From NCBI GenBank assembly GCA_032719365.1, contig CM064867.1:62680136-62744135 (forward strand): 64,000 nucleotides of DNA, in the 5' to 3' direction. A model generated the notes under the pieces. That model saw only the letters and a list, made by a program, of their open reading frames with translations. It was not told the DNA's origin and ran no database searches. This DNA is from Prinsepia uniflora. Lineage: Eukaryota; Streptophyta; Magnoliopsida; Rosales; Rosaceae. This document shows, piece after piece, positions 32,794 through 43,173 of the stretch. Made by a program: the position numbers and the translations under genes. Positions within the stretch are counted from its first letter, which is position 1. Each line of letters starts with the position of its first letter.

Positions 32794-35163
32794 CCCTCTC
32801 ATCGCTGACCTTTTCCAGCTCGGTCCTCAACCGATCCGCCTCCTCAGCCGCCCGCTGCCCGGCATTGACCTCCTCGGCATACATGCTAAGCCGAGCCTCC
32901 AGCTCTGTCAGCATATGCTCCTTTGCCTGAAGCCTCCGCTCCATTTCAGCCACTGCATCCCGAGCCGACTCGGCCTCTGCCCTCAGCGTCTGCTCGGTTT
33001 CCAACGACTCACGAGCAGTGTTAGCAGCCTGCTCCTTCATCTTCTTGTTCTCTTCCTCTGCGGAAATCGCTCGGTCCAGAGCATTGGAGTAGCTGACAAA
33101 CAGCCGACCGAGGGACTGCACCAACGCACGAGTTAGTAAAATGCCAAACATAAGGAATGAAACGGAAGTTAAAGCAGACTGAGTTACTTACATGGGAGGT
33201 AGCAGCAATCTACCTGAACAGCCGCTCGGGGACCGTTTCCCTGGAATAGGTACCCAGACCGCACAGCTCTTTGGAGGCACCCGCTGCCATGTTTTCCACG
33301 ACCGGCTGCATCCGCTCGCGAACCGAGGCTGGAGTATCCTCCCACCGATCTCCTCCAGCAAGCGGGCCACCCCGACTCGAGTACTGCTGGGCCGACTGCT
33401 TAGCTAGGAGAGCAGCCTCAGATGGGCGCGGCGGGACCGACCGAGACGGCTCAAACTTCTTCGAGCACACCTCCTACTGCAGAAGTGCGCCTTTTGATTG
33501 AGGACCGGTTGGCGGTGATACCCCCCTGGAAGTAAATGGTGGCTCAGGGAAGGCCATCTCGATGGGGTCACGAATGGCGACCTGGTTTCTCACCTCCTCC
33601 GCGGTCTTGGGGAGCGCATTCCAGACCTGCCTCTCCCGCTCGGCCTCATTCTCCATGACCGTGATGCTAACCGGAGCGTCAGATAGGATAACGGGCTCGG
33701 GGTCCTCCTGACCCCCATCCAGATCGATAACCGAAGTCACGACCTCTGGCTCGGTATGTTGGGCCACCGACTCGGGCATCAGATTCTTCAGCTGCCTCGG
33801 CGTAGCGGGGATGGCCATCGACGCGGACATTGGATTCTTCAGCTGGCTCTTCCTTCTTTTCTTACCCCGTTCAACGCCGAACAGTTTGCCAAGTCTCTCG
33901 GTCGCCCTCGGGTTGAAATCTAGCGACTGCTGGGATCCCGAGCTAGCGTCTCGGGCCTGCTTCCTCTTATGAGTGGAACTTGCCGACCCAGCCACCTTCC
34001 TCTGCTCTTCCGACCCGGGCATTTTCTGCTCTGTTCTTACCTCCTCAGCCGCTCGGTCAATCCACTTTTTGACGTCTTTAGGGACGACTTGCACCAAACA
34101 CCAAGTGTTAAAAAAAAGGAAAAAAAAATGTAAAGCATAACGACAGGGCTACTTACCAAGATTGGGGATCAGGACGACCTCATGCAACAGTCGGGTTACC
34201 CGGAGCACGTCTCGGTAGCGCCACGGGGTGGTACACATCTTCCTGACCCGCTCACAGGTTTTCTTCTCCTTGACGGTGGGGATCACCTCGGGAAGAGTAC
34301 CTGCACAGTGAACACGTCGGTCAGCCACGTCCACTGACCTGCAAAATCGGCAGTTAAGTTTCGAAGTAAAGACCGACCCTCGGCTTCCAGATCCTGAAAA
34401 GATGACGGTATGCCCCGTCTTCCCCAGTTCCCACCGACATAAATGAATTTGTTCTTGTACGTCTTCTGGGAGAACCGTATGTCATAGATGAACTCCCCCG
34501 CGTCATCTTGTCCTTGCACCGAGCATGCACCAAACCTGTGCTCTGCTGCTGCTGCGCAAACTCGTACAGGTGGACGACCTGGGCGTAGGTTGGTGGTTTC
34601 TCTCCAGCTCTGGTGAAGGCAGCATACAGGCTGACCAGAATGATCCAGGCATTCGGGTTCAGCTCACCGAGAGCCACGCCCAACCCTCGGATCATCCTCC
34701 TCAACCATGGGTGCAGAGGCAGTCGGACACCGTGACTGTACAGCTCGGTGTAGAGCAATGCCCATCCCTCTGGAGCCTCACTGGGTAGCTCAGTGGGACC
34801 GACCACCCGCATCTCCACGTCCTCCGATACCACCCATACCGACCGGAATTTCTTCACAGACGCTTCTGTCTCTCGACTCTCAAAGGCGTCAATCGACCAT
34901 ACCACCGTGTCAGCCTCCTCGATAGGTGCTTCAGCAGCCCGAGCCACGCTTGCGCTGGCCGTCCCTTTCTTACTGGTGGTGGTTTTCTCCATCCTCGACC
35001 GACCGGATGCCGACACCCCGGTCTGATCACTACTGGCAGCATTCCAGGCCCCTCTCCTCGTCGGTGTACCCTCCACCGAAGCGCCCCCGTCTACTGAAGA
35101 GCTCTGTTGCTCCCCCTCGTTGTAGTCCCGCACTTCGTTGGATTGGCTATCCCTCTCAGACAT
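32753..35163 (-). pseudogene. Antisense extra ORF of the Tat-type element (gypsy-type putative transposon protein, PF04195-like, with coiled coil)
   Basis: Likely start MSERDSQSNEV at 35163 (an in-frame Met also at 35271). Exon 1 carries the domain region LYSHGVRLPLHPWLRRMI and LGELNPNAWIILVSLY, then KNKFIYVGGNWG, resembling PF04195 proteins. Two frameshifts occur near 34520 and 34300. Intron 1 (34156-34088, GTAAGT...AG, 69 bp) joins PNL to VVPKDVKKW in frame. Exon 2 (34087-33192) is basic and low-complexity with TAG stops at 33474 and about 33207. Intron 2 (33191-33116, GTAAGT...GCAG, 76 bp) joins TSH to SLGRLFVSY in frame. Exon 3 encodes a coiled coil (SAEEENKKMKEQ and heptad-like repeats) and ends inside the 5' LTR fragment, so the natural C-terminus is lost. 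The role of this protein family is not established. Confidence 0.7.
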
Positions 35164-35906
35164 CGCACCACTGCCAGCAGGGAATACAGACAAAAAGCAA
35201 ACCTCTTGAACACCGACCCGTATTTTACCAGGATTGACCCGTGTCCGAACCCCGGTGCATCCACAGTTCATCCCTTAGAAACAAACAAGTAAATATTGCA
35301 ACAAACAAGCCAACAAGGAAAAAGAACGTCTTACCTTATGATTCACAGACAAACAGTCCTCGCCGAAACTTATACCACCGTGAAAGGCTATCGAAGCGCT
35401 CGCTGGAAATCGTCTACACCAAAGACAAAGCACGCACCACCAGATTGCACGAAGGTAAAATGGGTAAAAATGCTTTTTTCACCCAGTATTTCTAGGCCCA
35501 GGTTGGTAATTGAAGCGTCGCCTTGTTCCGCGTGACATTTATTTCCGCAGACAGCTGTTCCCCACAGGGCACGCGTGACCATAAATGTCGCTAACAACCA
35601 ACGGTCGGGGATACCAACCGTCCGCTGACTGACATGCAACACAGACGGCTCCTCGATTCCTTCAACTGTCATGTCCACTAACCCATGGCGTAGGTGGCCC
35701 TTCGATTGCCACACCTACTGGCGTCTTCCCCCACCCACACAGACCGAATCATGACGTCTCGGTCTACCACCCGCATTTTGTCACCGATGTATCTTCTTGT
35801 TTCAATCCCTCGCATGGGGAACTTGGGGGACTGAAGGCATGTACATCTGGTCTGGGGCTCTCTTTTTTACAAGTCCCCAGCCGAGAAATTCCACCTCAGT
35901 CACGAA

Positions 35907-35919
35907 CTTGGGGGACTTC
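35907..35919 (+). other. Polypurine tract of element E
   Basis: CTTGGGGGACTTC lies directly before the 3' LTR TGTTCATACC. A second ACTTGGGGGACT occurs at 35821-35832 followed by TGAAGGCATG. This could be a relic of another LTR start or a duplicated PPT. Confidence 0.65.
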
Positions 35920-36380
35920 TGTTCATACCATATCGGCCCAGACTGAGCTTGAAGCTCATACTAACTACAGGCCCAGCCCATTGCCAAAATAGCACCAGTT
36001 TGGGCCAGGCCCACTCACGCGAACAAGTCCTAGTCAGGTTTGGATGGCACCTCCACGTGTCAGTCCCACAGCGAATTGACATTTTTCCAACATCGGGGAA
36101 ATATAAATATTATATTTGCTGCACCCGTACAAAGGGAGCCATTTGTCGTCCAAAGGTAATCAAGCAATTTACTGTTTACTACTATTTTTACAGTATACTT
36201 TCCGCTACCCCCTAAACCTTAGACCGACTACTGACTTGAGCGTCGTAGTACCTTTGGGCCGGTACCACACTGGTGCCTATAATCTCATTGACCAATCAGA
36301 TTCCTTCCATTTCAGGTTTACACAGGGCACGTGGTAGAGCAGCATTCGCTCCCTAAGTTGGCATATTTTGTGCATCAACT
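35920..36380 (+). mobile_element. Element E 3' LTR (461 bp)
   Basis: Begins TGTTCATACCATATCGG and has a TATA-like ATATAAATAT near 36107. It ends CATCAACT before the TSD. Confidence 0.75.
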
Positions 36381-37437
36381 CACAATATAACCAATCCTTG
36401 ACATCCATGATGTCTTGACATCCGCAATGTCTATAATCAATACCAGTTAAGATTTCCAATTCTACACGTGCAACTCTGCATCTCATCTCTGAGTACCACC
36501 CCATGATACAACTCAAGGACGTCCATGGTGATATCCTAATGGGGTGCCTTCCCACGATCAACCACGTCCGGGGTGATATCATAAACTCGCACTCCTGATC
36601 CTGAGCCTCTACTCGGAGCTACTAATCTCAGGTAGTGCATCGTAACTACTCTAGGATCCTCGACGTTTGGAGGAGACTATCCAACTCACCAAGATGGTAT
36701 ATGTGAAACAGTAACCAAATACATTTCAAATCACTTTTCAATTGTTTATGTCTCAAATCAAGTCAAAAATACTATTCAATTGGGCATATGCCCGAGAAAT
36801 AATCCCCACTTGCCTTTTCCACAAAACCACCCTAAAGTAGTGTCCAAAATTCATTTGTAAATATGATTTATCCAATTTCCTGTTTGAATCTAAATCTAAG
36901 TCAAAATCGTTATCCAACCGGGTCTCAAGCCCAAAACAACGTTTTTCACGCAAAACCGCAAACTGGTTCGTAACCGATGACTAAGTTCACAAATATCATT
37001 ATATCAAATCATTTCATCTTAAATCACATAATAAAGCATTTAAAACAGTTTATAAATGCATTTCAATTATAAAACAAACAGTCCACTCACTCTCGGTCTA
37101 CACTACGCAATCAATATCCACACTGTAATCTCACCCAAGCGAGTCCAAAGTCTCCGGGCCTGTCCAAATCACATATGAGGGTCACTAATGTTCTATACAA
37201 GCTCATACACTAAACCCTCATAAAGCCTGATACCGGAAACGTGTTAAAAACCCCTAAATGACCTATTAACAGTCTCCAATCGACCTGAAACCATCACCAT
37301 TGGATTCAAAATGTCGATCCCTTTCGTACCTGCTCAGTTTCACATCGAAATAGATGCCCACACCTCCTTACGAGCCAGTTAAAGTTCAGGTCAACAAAGT
37401 TAACGGTGAATGCTGACTTCAGCAAAGTCAACGATGA

Positions 37438-37521
37438 CGTCATGCTCAATGCTAACGTCATCATGGTCAACGCTAACTTCATCATGGTCAACGCTAAATT
37501 CATCATGGTCAACGCTGACGT
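37438..37521. repeat. 21-bp tandem repeat in the D middle LTR
   Basis: CATCATGGTCAACGCTAACTT-type units start at 37459, 37480 and 37501, with an imperfect one at 37438. Each is close to a TGACGT or derived TAACTT motif. The left D LTR has related but unexpanded sequence at about 24880-24960. Confidence 0.85.
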
Positions 37522-38283
37522 CATCTGCTAATGTCAGCCTAACAGGTCTGACAGCCTGCCATATGGCACTCTCTGACTGGTGCCATGTATCCTGACACGT
37601 GCCTCTGACATCTCTAACACACTACCATATGACACCACCTGATTGGTCCACGTCGTCTAACATACTGACGTGGACATGACACGCCAGCTGCTAACTGGGC
37701 CTGACTGCTTGCCACATGGCATCACCTAATTTTCCATGTGAACTGGCAGTTCTGACAGGATGATGACGTGGATTGCCATGTCATCAACGTCAACCTCCAA
37801 CCGGGTCGACCCGTTTCTCTATAACGGGTCAATTTTACCAACGACCAGACCCGGTCCTATCTCAATGATTCATAAACCATTTTTCACCATTTTTCTTCCT
37901 ACATGATTGCAATGATCCTAGAAAACGTTTTATGGATTCAAAATCAACAAACAATGGCTAGAAAGTACGTATCAAGCTTGATGCAATTCGACCTATTTTC
38001 CAACTCGATTTCCAAGCGATTCCGGCCACCATCCATCACGATTTCGGGCCCTGTCAGTTCATACAACCCCTAGGAACATTTTTTTATCATCAAAACCGGC
38101 CAACAAACCCTCTAAACCCTACTTCGAATTTTGACCCATTTAATGGTTTCGTGTTTTACCTGGCCGTGATTCCTCAGCTTCTTCACCGTGCTCATCCGTC
38201 ATCTCCGTCGTCTTTTAGTCTCTCTTTCATTCTCAACCTCTCTCAACAGAAAAAGGAATGGTTGATGGTGTTGGTGTGGGTTG

Positions 38284-40373
38284 TGTAACGACCCGTCCCG
38301 AATATCAGGATTAAATATTAATTAATTATGGATTTAGTATGACTAATCGGGGATTAGTAGAGAGAATTCGAACGGACGGTGTAAAATGACCGTTTTACCT
38401 TTGTAATTAGGAAAATGTAGACTTTTGACTCGAGGAGTCAAACATACGAGGATCATTACGTAGATCAACTCGATACGAGTCCGTAGACAGGCAACACGTC
38501 GAAATCGAACGTCGAACAGAGAAGTTATGGTCACAGGAGCGAAATCGGTTAAACTTACATCCCGGGAATTCAATTAAAATAATAACAAAATAATAGCATC
38601 TGATAAATAATTAAAATAACTCAGAACCCTTGGATGAGTGACAAGTCCATGGCTTGAGACCCATAATTTGTGGTTCTTGCTCCCATTGGTCCATTACTTA
38701 ATTGTTCTAAAAGCACCCACACTCATCTTACATCTCACACATTTCCCCCACCATTCAGATCTCTCTCAGCCCTCTCATCCCCACCCTTTATCACCATCTC
38801 TATTATTCCTCCAAACCCGTGCACCCCATTTTACACAAACACCACGACCATTACCTCCATCTTCATTTGTCACCATGACTAACAGAGGGAGACTATGAGT
38901 GTGTGACCTTAGAGACAAGGAAGTAACGGCGGGGAGAAGCTCACAGAGGGCTGTCCACGGCGGAGGTAGGTTGGAAAACCCGAAACAACAATTTTCTCCC
39001 ATTTTCGAAACTTGCATTTTTAACGTGTATGGGCTGATGTAATGTCTTAGGGATCACTCTGGGGTCATGAACGAGCTGTTTGGTGTTGGTTTCATGGATC
39101 TATGTGGCCGGAAAAGTAAAGAGCAGGGAGGAGGTATTCTGGGCTACGGGTTTGTGTTTCTAAGTAAAAATCTAGACCGTCTTTCTTGTTTTTGATCCCA
39201 TAGAACTCTAGATTAGGCTAAGACAATGAGAATGGAAGAAACCCCGTCGAGAATGGTGGCCAGAGTTGGGAGAACTAGCTGGGTCGGTTCGCCAGTTCGG
39301 TCGAACCGGAAAACTAGGTGGACCGGGTTCGACAGAGGTTGATGATGACTATTCCTGGCGTGTGGCTTTCACACCCAACGCCTTTGGGTAGCACGTGAGG
39401 GCGCGTGGAGCCTAGTTTCCAGACAAGGTCAACATGTAATTTTATTCTTTCGATGTAATGAACATTGTGGGATAAGTTTCGAGTCGATCAGACGCCATTT
39501 TGGGGTAGTTTTGAGTGTCCTAAGGTTGAGGGTTTATTTTAAATACGTTTAAAAATCCCAAAAAATTGGGGATTCAATGTTAGCCTACTTGAAGTAGTTA
39601 GTGACCCTCGAGTGTGATTTGGACAGGTCCGGATGATCCGGTGATGATGATTTACCCCGGGAAGGCTTATGGCACGTTTATTGAGGCGGCAGCTAGGACG
39701 GTCTGTGAGTGGACTTTGTTTTCTAAATTGTGATGCATGCATAACTGTTTTATATGTTTTACGTATGTGATTTCTATGATGATGATTGTGGTAGTGGTGA
39801 TTTACATATTTGCATGAATTTCGAGGTAATTTTCATACTTCACGTATTTCGAAGTTTACAATTTTATACTGTATTTCTACGTGATTGTGATTTTAATAAT
39901 GTTTCAATGGTATGATTTCGGATTTGGAAATATGGAACTGGGCTTGACACCCATTTGATTTACGAACCCTCGAACTTGGAGTCCATTTGATTTTATAAGG
40001 CATTGGGCCGGGGGCCTAGTTAGTTTGCATGATCAGGCTAGAAGCCTAGTTGATTATGATATCGGGCATGAGTCTCATTTGTGGTTTATAAATGTAATTT
40101 CGGTTTTGAAGACTATAAATGGATTTGGATTTGAGAAATCAGATTTGTGGATTACGATGGTTTTATGGAAATCCCGGGCACATGCCCATTTGGAAGGTTT
40201 TAAAAGGATTTATGAAATGTTTTCCATATACCATCCTTATATCTATGGATTGTCTCATCCAGTCGTCTGGGAGGCTGGAGTAGTCATGGTGCATTGCTTA
40301 CGAGGGGTCACTACACGGAGCGACCAGACCGTATAGTGACTCAGAAGCAGGATTGTTATGATTAGACGTCTAG
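38284..40373 (+). mobile_element. Element F LTR, left part
   Basis: Carries the conserved LTR blocks in order: the GTAGACAGGC block at about 38481, TGTAATGAACATTGTGG at about 39454, CTGTGAGTGGAC at about 39702, ATGCATGCAT at about 39734, then small hairpins such as AGGC-TAGAA-GCCT (about 40028) and GGGCA-C-ATGCCC-type (about 40177). It is cut by the G array at 40374. Confidence 0.75.
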
Positions 40374-43173
40374 TGACAGGACCCATCCCAATCCCCCCGG
40401 GATTAGTGCGGGATGACCCTGCTCCCGTCTGACACGAAGTGTCAGACAAGGGATATTTTCGTCCTTTGCCCTCCCGGGCTATCAGAGTACGCCAGGATCC
40501 GGAGGAGGCATGTGATATCTCGGTCTCTGCTACAGTCCACATCCGATGTCAACCTGAAGGGCAGTCAAAACATTAAAAACTGTGAGTGGACAAAACAAAA
40601 GTTTATAAAAACATTTTAACGAGAAGACCTTTGTACCCTCCACTAAAAAGCATGCATGCATTCGAAAACCATTTATCCAAAACAAACCATATGTGGGACT
40701 AAGCCCAAAGCAGATATAAACCAAGGTCGATAGGACCACAATGGAAACGACCATACGGGCCACTGCCCAAATCCTGTGCACACCTGTACACACCACATAT
40801 CATATATCATATATCCATCACATACATATATATAAGTCACACAACCAATCCTGTCACGGTATCCAAAGCCACGCGCGTGCTACCCAGGTCTCAATCCGAG
40901 TCTTCTCAAATTCAAGATCAATGTCCACAGACCACTGACCCTACCCGAGGTAATAGTAATCATAGCCTTCCTGAGAGTAAGGAACCCAACTGGGGGGTGA
41001 CTCCACTCAGTCGGTGCTCCGTGACTACTCTGGGGTCCACCCAGGCCAACGACCCTCCCCGGAGGAGATAATAGAAGTAAAGGAAGGTAGACGAACATAT
41101 ATATACATAACATAAACATTCATGACCGGTTCCCCTGAACTGTCATGATCCATAATATCCATAATTAGGTAACATGCCGGTTCTCGTAAACCGTCATGTA
41201 CCGTAATAATATAACCAACAAGGGTTCATGCCGGTTCCCATAAACCGTCATGAACCATGATACCATAACAAGGGTTCATGCCGGTTCCCATAAATCGTCA
41301 TGAACCTGGGAATCCATTTAAGGTTCCCTGACCTGAAATCAAAACCGTAAAGTGACTGGGTCTCGTACCCGAACATAGGACACCAACTGGGCACCGTGCC
41401 CGGAATCTGAGGTCATATGCCCGAGACAAAACCAAATGGGTCTCATACCCGAGTTTATCATTTTGAAATCCAAATTCAGTTCATTTAAATCAATAAAGAA
41501 ATACAGACCCGTATAAGCACCGTATAAGGCCGAAACCTCGAAATACGTGCTTATACGTAACCACATACAAATGCACCCATGGCATCATCAAACAAGTAAA
41601 TAAACATATAATAAACATTTATGCATGCACCAATTTAGAAAACAAGGTCCACTCACAGACCGTCCGAGCTGCCTCCTCGATTTGCGTGCCATACGGCTCC
41701 CCGAGCCGATCACCGTCACCGGGACTCCCAAACCTGTCCAAATCGTAATAGAAGGTTACTAACTACTTATATAACCCCTCACTAAAGCCCCGTAATTTTC
41801 CCGTATTTTTAACTATTTTTAATCCCGAACCTAAACCTTCCGATGCCCCGAAACATATCGAGACGGTGTCCGATCGACACGAAACCAGTCCAAAAATGTT
41901 CGTTACATCGAATAGATGATTTCGTATGTTGAACACATCCCCAAAAAACCCTAGAACGCGCCCGCACGCGCCGCCTGAAGTGGCTGCACGTGGGAGCCAC
42001 GCGCCGCTACAGTGCATCCCCTTCCTTCGATCGAACCGGTCCGACCGGCCCGGTCCGGTCCAACCTCTGCAACTGGACCGGCGTAACCGGTCTAGGTCTC
42101 CGACGCCCTCATTTCTCATCCGTTTTCCTCCATTTCAATCCCTAAATTCATCTTTTAATCTTTCCTATCATTCCCAATTAACCAAACTAGCTAAAACACC
42201 CAAAATCCTAACGGTTCAAAATGGACCTCACGGTCCCTGTTTTTCCGATCATCCCACACGGCTGCTCAGCCGTCCCTAACCACCAAAACCTCACTAATCA
42301 CCCCCTAGCAACCTAAATAATCCATCCTAATCATCCAAATCGACCCATAACCACAGAAATGAAAAATGGATTGAAATCGGTTAAAACCGATACCTTTCGG
42401 GCTTCACGGCTCCACCGTCCACGGCGGCGTGCCCTTGGCCGGCCACCAGCATCCACACATCCTCTCCTCACTCTCTGGTCCTCTGTCATGATCATAAGGT
42501 GAGGGTTGGATGTTTGGGGTCGCACAGATGAGAGGAATGGGATCGGGAAAATGGTTGGAGGAAAATGGAAAAATGGATGCACGGTTGAGTGTTTTGGTGC
42601 ATGAGTGGGTGAGGTTGGCCAGTGGATGGGTGACAAGTGTCACTCATCCATTGGTTGCTGAAAAGTAACTGGACCCACTAAAGACAAACTGCACTTTTTG
42701 TCTCGTAAAACGTGCCGTTGTGAATAGTAACCGGAAACTTCCGTGAACCGTAACTTCGCCGTCGAACGTCCGAATTCGACGTGCCGCCTGTCTACGGATT
42801 CGTATCGTCCTTATCTACGTAACGGTCTTCGGCCCTCGGTCATCGAACCTCCTGGTCAAAAAGTCAACTTTTGACCTCCTATTCACCCAAATTACCAAAA
42901 TGCCCTTGGGCTTCCGAAAGTCATAACTTCTTCTACGAACGTCGGAATTGAACGTGCCACCTGTCTATGAACTCGTGACGTCACTAACTACGTCACGGTC
43001 ATCGGTCAAAGTCCATTTGACCGCCCGATTAAAAAGTCAACGTTTTGCCACCATCAGGGGCAAAACGGTCATTTCGCATCGCTCGTCCGATTTCGCTCTA
43101 CTAATCACGGATTAGCCTCACTAATCGTGATTAGTCACTAATCTAACCATGAAATTTGGGACGGGTCGTTACA
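40374..43173 (-). mobile_element. G array LTR 1 (2800 bp)
   Basis: CTGTGAGTGGAC (40580-40591) and GTCCACTCACAG (41647-41658) form the inverted boxes. ATGCATGC boxes lie at about 40651 and 41621. Small covarying stems lie at 41178-41450 and the 28-bp palindrome at 42623-42650. A 9-bp stem hairpin GTCTGACAC-GAA-GTGTCAGAC lies at 40427-40447. Two AGACAGG[T/C]GGCAC blocks are at about 42781 and 42958. Confidence 0.92.

Larger units (their letters stand above)
32402..36380 (+). mobile_element. Element E: Tat-lineage derivative retaining only LTR pieces and an antisense ORF, TSD CACAA
   Basis: TSD CACAA is at 32397-32401 and 36381-36385. The 5' LTR fragment is 32402-32793 (TGCTCATACC start) and the 3' LTR is 35920-36380 (TGTTCATACC start), preceded by PPT CTTGGGGGACTTC. 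So the element is plus-oriented, while its only coding content is on the minus strand. PBS, gag and pol are gone through a deletion whose junction is at about 32793. The 3' end AACT lacks the usual CA. Tat elements such as Grande and RIRE2 are known to carry an extra ORF antisense to pol before the 3' LTR. Confidence 0.75.

Noticed and set aside
34525..35237. Plus-strand open frames opposite exon 1 of the antisense gene
   Set aside because: The minus-strand reading has the recognisable domain and in-frame introns; the plus-strand frames are shadows with no family match.
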